In this document: one piece after another, positions 25,527 to 35,254 of the stretch
Position numbering within the stretch: position 1 is the stretch's first letter
Layout: each line of letters opens with the position of its first letter
Origin: Burkholderia cepacia
Lineage (GTDB): Bacteria; Pseudomonadota; Gammaproteobacteria; Burkholderiales; Burkholderiaceae
Assembly (NCBI RefSeq): GCF_001718835.1
Contig: NZ_CP013444.1
Location: forward strand, 1-64,000
Length of the DNA: 64,000 nt
Direction of reading: 5' to 3'
Translations under genes and position numbers: made by a program
The notes under the pieces: model-generated
Database searches by the model: none
Told to the model about the DNA's origin: nothing
The model's input: the letters and a program-made list of their open reading frames with translations, nothing else

Positions 25527-28500
25527 ATGCCAGCCATGATGCGTTTTTGCCCGAATTGCCGGACCGAGCGGTCGGTGGACGAGTGGTTCTGTGCCGGCAC
25601 GATCGGCGGTGCCATCTGCAACTGGGATCTGTCGGGCCTGCCGATCCGGGCGCCGGGCTGGCGGCCCCAGGATGTGGTCACGGCCGACGCCGTCAACCAG
25701 CACGTAGCTTCGGTCTCGTCCGAGTCCGCCGCACGGACATCGGTATCGTGCGTGAACGGCCATCCAATGAACGACGGCGATCTGATGTGCCTGGAGTGTG
25801 GCGCGGATCCAGCTGCGCAAGCCGATACGCAGCAACTCGCCGTCGATCCTGTGGATCCCGTGGACCATACCGGTCAGGATTCGCCGCCGACGCCAGCCGA
25901 GGAAACGCGAATCGATGGCTGGCGATTGCTGCGTCAGATATCGAGCACGGACGGCGTACGCGAACGTTACGTGGCCCAGCAGGACGGGACCGGTCGGCAG
26001 GCGGTCCTGACGCTTTACCGGCCGGGTGCGGAACCGGACCCGGCGGTATACGACGTGATTCGCCGCCTGCCGCGCGAGCACGTGCCGGAGATCATCGCAA
26101 CCGGACGCTGGGATGGACGCGCCTACGAACTCGCCGAGGAGCTGAACGGCGGGACGCTGGCGGATCTCGGCATGGCGGTACGCGACATCGCGACGATCCG
26201 CCATGTGGTCGATGAACTCGGTCAGGCCCTGCAGGCGTTTTCGGAAGTGGGTCTGCGACATCGCGACCTGCGGCCCGGGACTTTGCTTGTGCGTAGCCGT
26301 GAACCGCTCGACCTCGTAGTCAGCGGCTTCGGTTCGGCCCGGCTGTCCGAATTCGATCTCGACATCGTCTCCCCGCTCGAAACGACGCGCTACATGGCGC
26401 CTGAGGCCATCGCGGGCGGTGTTGCCGCGGCGTCCGACTGGTGGAGTCTCGGCATGATCCTGCTCGAACAGCTGACCGACGGCCGCTGCTTCGAGGGCAT
26501 CAATCCGCGCGCGTTTCTGATTCATGTGCTGGCCAACGGCGTCGCGCTGCCGGACGATCTGGATCCGTCGCTTCACCTGCTGCTGCGGGGCCTGCTCGCA
26601 CGCGACCGGCATCAACGCTGGCAATGGCCGCAAATCAAGGCCTGGCTGGAAGGCGAACCGGTAGACGCACCGTCGGCAACGACGGTGGATTCCGATGGCG
26701 GCGAAGGTGCCGGCATCGCGCTGGGGGCTCGTCAATATCGCAGGCCGGCGGTCTTCGCGCTCGCCGCGGCGGAGCGCGAGAATTGGGAAGCGGCGCGCGA
26801 CCACCTGAATCGCGGCGTCGTAATGACATGGGCAGAACAGGCCGGCGTCAGCGCGAAGACGCTGGCTGGCCTGCGTCAGGTCGTTCAGCTCGACGGCGTT
26901 GATGACGATTGCCGCCTGATGATCGCGCTCAAGCTCCTGAATCACGACATGCCGCTGATTCTGCGCGGCGATATCGTCACGCCCGGTTGGTTGCTGCAAA
27001 ACCCGTTGGAGGGTTACGACCTGGTGACCGGACCGGTACCGGCGTTCCTGGAGCGGCTGGGCACGGAAAGCTGGCTGTCCCGGTTACGCTCGCGAGCCGA
27101 GGAAGTGCGACACCGGGCTAGCCATCTCGGCATCGAGCTTGACGAGGACATGGTGCGCATCGCGCTGCTGTCCACGTCGCGCGCCCAATTGGCCGCGCAG
27201 TGGGAAGAGCGGCGCCTGCTGCTGCCCGATTCAGATCATCACGGCCTGCTGTCGCTGTCGGAGCGACGCGTTCTCAGCGAGGAAGACCTCATCGTCCTGT
27301 TGAGCGCGGCGATTTCCCAGTTCCGTTCCGTCGACGAGATCCTCGATCAGGCGGCAGTCATTGCGGAACGGGAGCAGATTCTGGTGTTCGACCGCCAGGC
27401 GGCCCGGGCCGCACTTGCGCTGCCGCGCGCCGAGCTGTTCCGCGCCGTCGACGAACGAATTGCCGGATTCGCGCGTACTGGCAGCCAGACGGTCGATGAA
27501 TGGGCGGAGCAGTTCCGGCTGGAACGTCGCCTGCCGCTGCACGAAGTGGTCGTCCTGCTGTCCGTGCCCGCTGAGCAGTGGCTGGAACCGCAGAAGCAGC
27601 AATATGTGTCGCAGATTCTCGACTTCTTCGAGAAAAAGGTCGCTACGACCGTGTTGCGCGGCCCGCTGGTACGGATGACCATCGGTAAGACCACGGGCCG
27701 GGTCGATCTTCACGAACTGAACGGCGAGCGCTTCGCCAGCACCGCACTGCTCGATCATCTGCTTCAGCGCAATGTACAGGCGGTATCGGTGGACCCCGCA
27801 GTGTTTGGCGCAAGCGCGACGCTGGAAAGCCGGTTAAACACCCTGTACCGGCAGACCTCGCTCTACAAGCGGGATACCGGCATCGACGGCCTCTATCTAG
27901 GGTTCCCATTCCTGCTTTACAAGGATCATCGTGGCACGACGCGTCCCCGCATCGCACCCGTCCTGTTGTGGCCGGTTAGGCTGCTGATGGAACTGGGCAC
28001 ACGGGGGCAAGTCGAGATGGCCTTCGACGGCGAGCGCGAGGAAGTTCGCCTGAATCCGGCGCTCGAGGGCCTGCTGGGACGCGAGGCTGCCAAGGCATGG
28101 CGTGTCGCTGCCGACGAGGTGCTCGGACGCTCCGCGCTGAAGGCAGCCGACGTCGTCGATGCCTTCGGCCTGCTGGCTGATGTGGAGGGCCGGAAACTCG
28201 GCGCTCTGCCGCCGCCGACCCTCGACGTGCCCGTCGGCGCGGTGCGCATCGTCTGCGCCGGCGTACTCTTTCACGTCGATTTCGCCGGCCAGGCCATCGG
28301 CGAGGATCTGCGTCAGCTCAAGCAGTTGTCACCTTCCGGCACGGCGCTCGAGGCGATGCTGAGGCTCAAGGACAAATCAGCCTACGACGCATCCGACGCG
28401 GCCTCGACCGAAATAGACCGATTCCTTACCGTGGCGAGCGATCCGTCGCAGGAAACGGCAATCCTGCAGGCGCGGCAAGGGCCCGGATTGCTGGTCGAAG

Positions 28501-31500
28501 GTCCGCCGGGTACCGGCAAGAGCCAGACGATCGTCAACATGGTTGCCGACGCGATCGGACGGGGCCGGAGCCTGTTGATCGTGTGCCAGAAGCACGCCGC
28601 GCTGGAAGTCGTTCACAAGCGCCTCGTCGCGGAAGGACTGGGTGATCGCATCGTGATGCTCAACGACGTCAACAAGGACCGCGAGCCGACGATCCGGGCA
28701 GTCCGCGAGCAACTGGATGCGATCTTCCGCGGCACCGTGTTCGACCACGGATTGATACGCCAGCGCGAACGCATGGCTGTCAGAATCGAGGCCCTCGAGG
28801 GCGAACTGGACCGCCATCACACGGCACTTCATCGCATCGACGAATCGACCGGCCTCAGCTATCGGGCACTGCTCGGCGAACTGATCCAGCTCGAGGCCGG
28901 CACACCGCCTGTCAGCGTGCCGCAATTGCGCACACCGCTTGCCACGTTGGATATTTCGGCACTGACAACGCTGGAGGAACACTGCGCACCGCTGGCGCGC
29001 TACTGGCTGCCGGCGAAGTTCGAGGGCAGCGCGCTGGCGCAATTGAAGTCGTTCGCGACGGACGCGGCCACGATCGACGCATTCAATGCGATCTTCGCGG
29101 ATTTCCGCGAGGCGGAGCGCTTGCGGATCGAGACGCTCGCCGCGCATCCGGCTCGATTCGACGTCGACGATCCAGCACCATACCGGGCCTGGCTCGATGC
29201 CAATGCCGGCCGCCTTGTCGCGCTGGACGATACGCAACGCAAACGGCTTGCGCAATGGTTGCCGTTGTTTCGCCCGGCCGATCATGCCGATGCGCAAGGC
29301 CATCGGCACTACGCCGCGCTGAGCAGCCTGCATCGGGATCTGCTGGCGGTCGAGACCAGCGGCTTCGATACCGTGCTGTCGGGTGCTGTCGCGCGCTTGC
29401 CGGACCAGGAGCTCGGCAGACTCGAGACCCAGGCGGCGCTGGCGACTCGTGCTCCGTCTCTGTTGAGTCGCATCAACCCCATCACCTATCTGCGGCGCGC
29501 TCGCCTGATGAAGTTCATCGCCGGTTGCGGCGCGCCCGCGACGGACGAGATGCTCCGCAAGCTGTTGGCTGCCGCGCGGCTCGAAAAGGCCTGGAGACCG
29601 TTACGCGACACATTGAACACGATCAGCCGGGCATTGCATCTCGAGACGATCGAGCCGACCTGCGGACCAGCACTCGCCGATGCCAGTCTGAGCCGCCTGC
29701 GCCAGCTCGAGGAAATCCGCGAACTCGCGCAGCATCTTGCGATTGCACCGCGCGGCGACGAGTTCGACTCGGCCGTGATGACGGGAGATCGGGCGCCGGT
29801 CGAACAGCTGCTTGATGGTTTCGAGACCGCGTTTGTGCGGCACAACGCGCGCCAGCACAGTCTTCGGGCGCTGAGGCCGCTCGAGGAATGGATCTCGGCC
29901 GAACTCGTCGCGGCCTGTCGCCAGGCGATTGCCGACAACATCAGTTACCAGGCACCGTTGAACCGAATCGGCGATGCCTTGCCGACATTGGCCGCCTATC
30001 AGCAGTTCCGGACCCGGGCACGGCATGTCACCGCTGAAGCGCTCGACGTGTTTGCGATCATGCGAGACCACGAGGACGCGCTGACGCGCCTGCCGCCCGA
30101 ACACCTCGACGAAGCCGTGCGGCGCTTGATCAACCGTGAGGCCCGGCTCGGCTGGAAGCGTCGCATGGAGCAGGACAACCCGGAGCTGCTGCTCGACCAG
30201 AGCGAAACAGCCGCGAAAATTGACGCGCTCGCGACTGCCGACGAGGAAATGCGTCGCCTGAATCGCGAGTTGCTTCGCAACGGTATCGACCACGGAAAAC
30301 TTGGCTCGGCGCGCGATTGGGAAGACGTGACGCGTCTGACCGGTCGGCGCTCCCGGCGCCTGCGCGAATTCATCGATCTCGGCACCGAGCTGGGCCTGAT
30401 GGCGCTGCGGCCGGTCTGGCTGATGAACCCCGACGTCGCCAGCCGCGTGCTGCCGCTGAAATCAGGGCTGTTCGATTCAGTCGTCTATGACGAGGCATCA
30501 CAGATGCCGGTCGAGTACGCGATTCCGACGTTGTTCCGTGGCAACCTGTCGATCGTCAGCGGTGATGAGAAGCAAATGCCGCCGACGGCGTTCTTCTCGA
30601 GCCGAACGGATAGCGACGAGATGGAGATCTTCGACGGCGAGCAGCCCGACGACGCAGCGACGGAAGACGAGCGCGAGCGATTCGAGGACACCTGGAATCG
30701 GCGCGAAATCAAGGATTGCCCCGATTTGCTGCAACTGGCGCGCAGCGCGCTGCCCGTGTCGACGCTGCAGATTCACTATCGTTCGGCGTACCGCGAGCTG
30801 ATCGGCTATTCGAATGCGGCGTTCTACGAGAACAACCTCAGCGTGCCGGCCCGCCATCCGGATGCCACGGTGCGCGAGGTCAAGCCGCTCGAACTCATCC
30901 AGGTAGACGGTCTTTACGAGCAGCAGACCAACAGCGACGAGGCGGACCGCGTGGTCGCCTATCTGGCGCAACTGTGGCAACAGCCTTACGCGCGGCGGCC
31001 CTCGGTCGGTGTGGTTACGTTCAATCGCAAGCAGGCCGACCTCATCCTGGAACGACTGGAGCTGCGTGCGGAAGTAGATGAAGCGTTCTGCGATGCCTAC
31101 CGTGAGGAACTCGATCGAACCGATCGTGGCGAGGACATGGCCGTATTCGTGAAGAACGTCGAGAATGTCCAGGGCGACGAACGCGACACCATCGTCTTTT
31201 CGACAACCTTCGGGCGGAATGGCCAGGGCACCTTCCGGCGCCTGTTTGGCGTGCTTGGCCAGAGCGGTGGCGAGCGGCGTCTTAATGTGGCCGTGACGCG
31301 TGCCCGCCATAAAGTCGTGCTCATCACGTCGATGCCGATCCGGGAGATCTCCGACATGCTCACGACGCAGCGCAAGCCGGCGATTCCGCGCGATTATCTT
31401 CAGGGTTATATGGAATATGCACGCGCGATGTCGAATGGCGAACTGCCCGCCGGCCGTGCGTTGCTTGGCCGCATGAGCAGCGAACGGGCACATGCGAAGT

Positions 31501-31850
31501 TGCGACAAGCTGGCACTGTCGACGGTTTCGCCCAGGATGTTCTTGCCTATCTCCAGGGGCTCGGATTTTCGCCTGTCCCTGCACAGGAAGGCGATGCCTT
31601 CGGGCTCGATTTCGCGATCGCGGACCCCGAAACCGGCCTTTATGCGATCGGCATCGAATGCGATGCGCCGCGTCATCCTTTGCTCGAACACGCGCGAGCC
31701 CGGGAAATCTGGCGTCCGTCCGTGCTGGGACGAGCCATTTCGAAACTGCATCGCGTCTCGTCGCAAGCTTGGTACCACGAACCGGAGACGGAGAAGGCAC
31801 GCCTGAAGGCTGCTGTGGAGCTTGCCCTGAGCCAGGAGGTGACAGCATGA
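25527..31850 (+). CDS. Giant fusion: zinc ribbons, pseudokinase, SF1 helicase, REase-fold nuclease
   Basis: 2107 residues. Two zinc ribbons open the protein (Cys8/11/22/31; Cys75/His79/Cys88/Cys91). Residues about 128-350 have a Ser/Thr-kinase fold: HRD (245-247), APE (291-293) and DWWSLG are present, but the ATP lysine is Thr162, the HRDLKPxN Asn is Thr252 and DFG is GFG (267-269), so catalysis is unlikely. A middle region of unknown fold follows. The UPF1-like SF1 helicase has Walker A GPPGTGKSQT (992-1001), DEAS (1655-1658), VQGDERDTIVFSTTFG and VTRAR (1923-1927), with a long helical insert. The C-terminus (about 1990-2100) matches the Vsr/MTES_1575-like endonuclease fold with ECD at 2044-2046. 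Such fusions suggest nucleic-acid surveillance or defence. Confidence 0.85.
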   Translation: MPAMMRFCPNCRTERSVDEWFCAGTIGGAICNWDLSGLPIRAPGWRPQDVVTADAVNQHVASVSSESAARTSVSCVNGHPMNDGDLMCLECGADPAAQADTQQLAVDPVDPVDHTGQDSPPTPAEETRIDGWRLLRQISSTDGVRERYVAQQDGTGRQAVLTLYRPGAEPDPAVYDVIRRLPREHVPEIIATGRWDGRAYELAEELNGGTLADLGMAVRDIATIRHVVDELGQALQAFSEVGLRHRDLRPGTLLVRSREPLDLVVSGFGSARLSEFDLDIVSPLETTRYMAPEAIAGGVAAASDWWSLGMILLEQLTDGRCFEGINPRAFLIHVLANGVALPDDLDPSLHLLLRGLLARDRHQRWQWPQIKAWLEGEPVDAPSATTVDSDGGEGAGIALGARQYRRPAVFALAAAERENWEAARDHLNRGVVMTWAEQAGVSAKTLAGLRQVVQLDGVDDDCRLMIALKLLNHDMPLILRGDIVTPGWLLQNPLEGYDLVTGPVPAFLERLGTESWLSRLRSRAEEVRHRASHLGIELDEDMVRIALLSTSRAQLAAQWEERRLLLPDSDHHGLLSLSERRVLSEEDLIVLLSAAISQFRSVDEILDQAAVIAEREQILVFDRQAARAALALPRAELFRAVDERIAGFARTGSQTVDEWAEQFRLERRLPLHEVVVLLSVPAEQWLEPQKQQYVSQILDFFEKKVATTVLRGPLVRMTIGKTTGRVDLHELNGERFASTALLDHLLQRNVQAVSVDPAVFGASATLESRLNTLYRQTSLYKRDTGIDGLYLGFPFLLYKDHRGTTRPRIAPVLLWPVRLLMELGTRGQVEMAFDGEREEVRLNPALEGLLGREAAKAWRVAADEVLGRSALKAADVVDAFGLLADVEGRKLGALPPPTLDVPVGAVRIVCAGVLFHVDFAGQAIGEDLRQLKQLSPSGTALEAMLRLKDKSAYDASDAASTEIDRFLTVASDPSQETAILQARQGPGLLVEGPPGTGKSQTIVNMVADAIGRGRSLLIVCQKHAALEVVHKRLVAEGLGDRIVMLNDVNKDREPTIRAVREQLDAIFRGTVFDHGLIRQRERMAVRIEALEGELDRHHTALHRIDESTGLSYRALLGELIQLEAGTPPVSVPQLRTPLATLDISALTTLEEHCAPLARYWLPAKFEGSALAQLKSFATDAATIDAFNAIFADFREAERLRIETLAAHPARFDVDDPAPYRAWLDANAGRLVALDDTQRKRLAQWLPLFRPADHADAQGHRHYAALSSLHRDLLAVETSGFDTVLSGAVARLPDQELGRLETQAALATRAPSLLSRINPITYLRRARLMKFIAGCGAPATDEMLRKLLAAARLEKAWRPLRDTLNTISRALHLETIEPTCGPALADASLSRLRQLEEIRELAQHLAIAPRGDEFDSAVMTGDRAPVEQLLDGFETAFVRHNARQHSLRALRPLEEWISAELVAACRQAIADNISYQAPLNRIGDALPTLAAYQQFRTRARHVTAEALDVFAIMRDHEDALTRLPPEHLDEAVRRLINREARLGWKRRMEQDNPELLLDQSETAAKIDALATADEEMRRLNRELLRNGIDHGKLGSARDWEDVTRLTGRRSRRLREFIDLGTELGLMALRPVWLMNPDVASRVLPLKSGLFDSVVYDEASQMPVEYAIPTLFRGNLSIVSGDEKQMPPTAFFSSRTDSDEMEIFDGEQPDDAATEDERERFEDTWNRREIKDCPDLLQLARSALPVSTLQIHYRSAYRELIGYSNAAFYENNLSVPARHPDATVREVKPLELIQVDGLYEQQTNSDEADRVVAYLAQLWQQPYARRPSVGVVTFNRKQADLILERLELRAEVDEAFCDAYREELDRTDRGEDMAVFVKNVENVQGDERDTIVFSTTFGRNGQGTFRRLFGVLGQSGGERRLNVAVTRARHKVVLITSMPIREISDMLTTQRKPAIPRDYLQGYMEYARAMSNGELPAGRALLGRMSSERAHAKLRQAGTVDGFAQDVLAYLQGLGFSPVPAQEGDAFGLDFAIADPETGLYAIGIECDAPRHPLLEHARAREIWRPSVLGRAISKLHRVSSQAWYHEPETEKARLKAAVELALSQEVTA

Positions 31851-33193
31851 GCGGCCCGAAGGTGGTACGGATCGTGACACGCGAGGAAATCGTCGCGATC
31901 TGCGACGGACATCTACTGCGCCTTGACCAGGCAATCGCCACGTGGGTTGCCGAGGGACGGCGCACCGGCATGCTGTCAGGCGAAGAGATCGCAGCTACCC
32001 AGGCGCGCCGCGAAGCACTGACTGCATTGCTCTCCGCCGACGCGTTCACGGATTTGCAGAAGAAAGTGCCCGACGAAATTGCCTTCCTGAAAGCGGATCT
32101 CGCACGACGTCAACAGGCGGCGGTGGGCAAGGCCGAACAGGCAGCGACACGCCGGCGGCAGGGGCGGCACGGCGCAACGACATTGCTCCGCTCACTGGAA
32201 GCGAAAGGCATTGCGATTCCGGCAGAGTTCCGTAGCCAGCTTGATCGCATGCGATCGGGCGAAATACTCGAAAACGCCGATGCCCTGCTCGCGCAAGGGT
32301 TTGCTCTTCTGGCGCCGGACGCGGGGCGGACGCTCAGCGATGCGCAACGGGCACTAGCGAATCGCCTGATGCCAGCCGAAGCGTCTGCGGACTTTCAGGC
32401 CTGGAAAGCTGCGCAACTGGCTATATCTCGTGATCCGGCGATCGACCGTCTCGATCGGCGCATCGGGGAAGCGCAAGTATTCCTGGACGTGTCGGAAGTG
32501 GCGGGTTTCTCGTCGAGACTGAACGCCCTCGAGGAGGAGACGAACGAAGCGCGAAGAAGCCTGTTGCTCGACAGCCTGATCCTCGACCTGTCGAGCACGA
32601 TCGAGTCGGCCCGTGCACGTCGCGCGGCTTTCGCGGCACTGCAGGAACTGATCGCGGAGATTCGCGCGTGCAACACGTCAGAAACGGCGGACTTTGTCGA
32701 ACGCGCTCGACAGTGCGATGCGGCCGCATCGCCGGACATCGTGGCCGAACTGATTCGAGCCGGACAGGACTTGATCGCGCGGGTGAGGCAACAACAAGCA
32801 GCTGAGGCTCGGCGCAACGCGATCTTGAGCGGCTTGGCGCGACTAGGCTATGAAGTGCATGAAGGCATGACGACTGCATGGGCGCAGGACGGCCGCGTCG
32901 TTGTCAAGAAACCTTCCTTGCCGGGTTATGGAGTCGAAGTTGGTGGTCAGGCCCAAGCCGGCCGCCTGCAGGTTCGGGCTGTATCCCTCGTCGCGAATCG
33001 AGATGTTGTTCGCGACAAGGATGTGGAAACGCTTTGGTGCGGCGAGTTCGACCGGTTGCAGGCGTTGCTGGCGCAACATGGCGACGATCTGCTGATTGAG
33101 CGTGCGATGGGTGTCGGCGAGGTGCCGCTCAAGGTCGTTGCCGATATGGGCGACATGGCAGGCACGGTAGCGGCCAAGCGGACGATGGGGTGA
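31847..33193 (+). CDS. Coiled-coil protein, last gene of the AAA+/radical SAM/helicase operon
   Basis: 448 residues starting MSGPKVVRIVTREEI, overlapping the helicase stop by 4 bp (ATGA). Most of it is helical and coiled-coil in appearance, Ala/Arg/Glu/Gln-rich (about residues 60-340). A compact C-terminal domain follows (EVHEGMTTAWAQDGRVVVKK; QVRAVSLVANRDVVRDKDVE). No enzyme motif, signal peptide or membrane segment. Coupled translation with the helicase fusion implies a shared complex, perhaps as scaffold or sensor. I do not recognise a named family. Confidence 0.75.
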   Translation: MSGPKVVRIVTREEIVAICDGHLLRLDQAIATWVAEGRRTGMLSGEEIAATQARREALTALLSADAFTDLQKKVPDEIAFLKADLARRQQAAVGKAEQAATRRRQGRHGATTLLRSLEAKGIAIPAEFRSQLDRMRSGEILENADALLAQGFALLAPDAGRTLSDAQRALANRLMPAEASADFQAWKAAQLAISRDPAIDRLDRRIGEAQVFLDVSEVAGFSSRLNALEEETNEARRSLLLDSLILDLSSTIESARARRAAFAALQELIAEIRACNTSETADFVERARQCDAAASPDIVAELIRAGQDLIARVRQQQAAEARRNAILSGLARLGYEVHEGMTTAWAQDGRVVVKKPSLPGYGVEVGGQAQAGRLQVRAVSLVANRDVVRDKDVETLWCGEFDRLQALLAQHGDDLLIERAMGVGEVPLKVVADMGDMAGTVAAKRTMG

Positions 33194-33263
33194 GCCGGCG
33201 CTAGAGAGGGTAGTCCGAGCGTGGCATTTGCCACGCGCCGGAGTTGTTAGTGGCGAAGTGAAT

Positions 33264-33821
33264 CTAATTCCCTTCCCCCGAAAGCAAAGGCTTGGAACCG
33301 AGCGAACCCGCGAACTGGCCGATCCGCTCGCCGTATGCGCGGCGCAGGCAGTCGAGATCCTTGCCGCACTGATGTCGCGCAGTGACCAGTCTGATTCGGA
33401 TTGCCGAAGGGATTCCGGATCCGAGATGGTGCGCAGTGCGTCCGAATACAGCTGAGCCAGCCTCCGGTCCATCGCTGCCAAGCCAGGGTCATGACAGATC
33501 GCTGACTCATCGTCATGTGATGCTTGTGAGCAGTCGAAGCTGGTCGCGAAAGTTTGCGTTGGAACCGTTTTGGGTCGGTAAGGACCGAATCGGCTCTACT
33601 TCTGAATCCAATATGCGATTGATCGTTAAGCCGACGAGACACAGGCCGACGCCGCACAACAGGATCTTGCTTGACCGGCCAAAGTTTCTGGAATCCGGCT
33701 CGTTATTCTTATAGCCAGTCCTGAATCTCCGATCGACCTTACGCGTGTCGATAAAGCCATTAATCCCGACCAGCGATGCGAGCGCACCTATCCCGATCAG
33801 GCTGTTGCCCAGCATTGTCAT
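33264..33821 (-). pseudogene. Broken two-helix membrane protein with LprI (DUF1311)-type domain
   Basis: From ATG 33821 (behind GGGGA) two membrane helices are read (NSLIGIGALASLVGINGF; ILLCGVGLCLVGLTIN). Then the frame must shift within about 33540-33595 to give an LprI-type domain, FDCSQASHDDESAICHDPG, then LAAMDRRLAQLYSDAL and LRQSESDW. A second shift at about 33382-33388 is needed to read RHQCGKDLDCLRRAYGERI and reach the stop at 33264. The Cys spacing, LDRRLAxLY and the C-terminal CLRRAYGERI are hallmarks of the lysozyme-inhibitor-like LprI family. An intact 112-residue open frame covers only the membrane part. Confidence 0.6.
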
Positions 33822-34240
33822 ATGGTTTCCCCGTGGCAGGACAGTTGGCATTGTAGTTCTTCGACGCGGTTATTCTTGTTTCCTTCAAGGATGTCACCTG
33901 AGCGGGGCGTTATAGGTGTCCTTGCCCAGTGCCGACCATGCCGCTCGCGTGTTCCTTTAGCGCCAGCTTTACTCGATCGCGATGAAATTTTATTCCACAT
34001 GTATTCCGATAGTTTTCGAGATAGCCTCACATCGCATCTGTCAATTTGGTTTGGCGGGCTGACAGGTGGGTAGCGCATGAGCCATTTTATGATGGCTGGG
34101 TGGTGATCGTCCCTGGAGGTTCTGCAAAAATATCCGTTTCAACACCGCGACGCATCGGAGCAATCCCGGAAGGATTGCTACATATCGAATTGAGCCGACG
34201 CCGACTTTGCTTGACAGGCTTCGCTCGCCGACCATTCAGA
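33822..34240. other. Gene-free stretch of lower GC
   Basis: About 420 bp between the LprI-type pseudogene and the AraC gene. Short frames exist, but none has coding character or a ribosome-binding site. It may hold the pseudogene promoter or decayed sequence. Confidence 0.5.
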
Positions 34241-35254
34241 CTAGCGCTTCGCGCGCGTGTCTGACGGCCGTTCGTTGAACGCTTTCCGGTAGTCCGTGGC
34301 GAACTGCCCGAGATGCGCGAATCCCCAGCGCGTCGCGATCTCGGTGATCGAGGCCGTTTCGTCCGGATCGTGCAACGCCATTCTCACGCGCCGCAAACGC
34401 ACGTCCTTCAGATGGCGCATGACGCTGACGTCGCGCCATTGCCGGAACGCACGGTGCAGCGTGCGGACGCTGCAATGCGATGCCGCCGCGATGTCGGTCA
34501 GCGTCAGCGGTCGTTCAGCGTGTTCCTCGATGAACGCGACCGCGCGTCTCACGCAGGCGGATGCAATGCCGCCTTCCGCAGGCAGCGCGTCGGTCAGCTG
34601 TTCGCCGACCAGGCTCATCAGCAGGATTTCTTCCGCTCGCGGGAGTTGCATCGCTCTGAGTGCGGCCGGCGTGTCGGGATCGAGCAACTGCCTGACCAGT
34701 TGAACCGAGGCGAGCCAGCGGTCGCGACGTGGCGCATCGAACGGCGCCGGCACGGGAAGTTCGGCCGGCGGCTCGCGCCCCGCGATGCTGCGCCAGATGT
34801 CCGCGATGCGGCCCGCGTCGATGCGCACGCCGAGTTGCACGTTGTCCGCGCTATAGCGGAATGCCGACCGCGCATTCGACGCGACGAGCACCGTCGATCC
34901 GGTGCCGCCCACCTGTTCGACCCGGCCGCTCCGGGCTTCCGAGTGTCCCGCGAGAGTGGTGAGCACGAGCGCGAAATTGCCGCAGATCTCGGGCTGGATC
35001 GAAATGTCGGTGCCGTACGCGAACCATGTCAGCGCCATGCCGTTGCCGTCGAGCTTGAACATGGTGACGGGCATCGTGCGGCGTTCGCCAGCCGTGAACC
35101 GATATGGACGATAGATGCGGCCGATCCTGGTGCGCGCGTGCTCGAGGTCATCGGACTGGAACAGCAGCGCGCCACGCGGAATATCACTACCGGGCAAGAG
35201 CGGCGGGAAATGCAGCGTCGGCGGGTGCGGACAGGGAGGATGGCCGTTCATCAT
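34241..35254 (-). CDS. AraC-family transcriptional regulator
   Basis: 337 residues. The N-terminal part (about 40-210) resembles the AraC_binding_2/cupin-like sensor of PobR/FeaR-type regulators. The C-terminal pair of helix-turn-helices is clear (LTLTDIAAASHCSVRTLHRA; ITEIATRWGFAHLGQFATDY, followed by KAFNERPSDT). The first codon is one of two adjacent ATGs. It is divergent from the alpha/beta hydrolase gene, with two 50-bp direct repeats between them that look like its binding sites. Confidence 0.9.
   Translation of the reverse strand: MMNGHPPCPHPPTLHFPPLLPGSDIPRGALLFQSDDLEHARTRIGRIYRPYRFTAGERRTMPVTMFKLDGNGMALTWFAYGTDISIQPEICGNFALVLTTLAGHSEARSGRVEQVGGTGSTVLVASNARSAFRYSADNVQLGVRIDAGRIADIWRSIAGREPPAELPVPAPFDAPRRDRWLASVQLVRQLLDPDTPAALRAMQLPRAEEILLMSLVGEQLTDALPAEGGIASACVRRAVAFIEEHAERPLTLTDIAAASHCSVRTLHRAFRQWRDVSVMRHLKDVRLRRVRMALHDPDETASITEIATRWGFAHLGQFATDYRKAFNERPSDTRAKR

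Noticed and set aside
33247..33657. A 136-residue minus-strand protein in this region
   Set aside because: Composition is not coding-like; the true signal is the LprI-type pseudogene read across frames.
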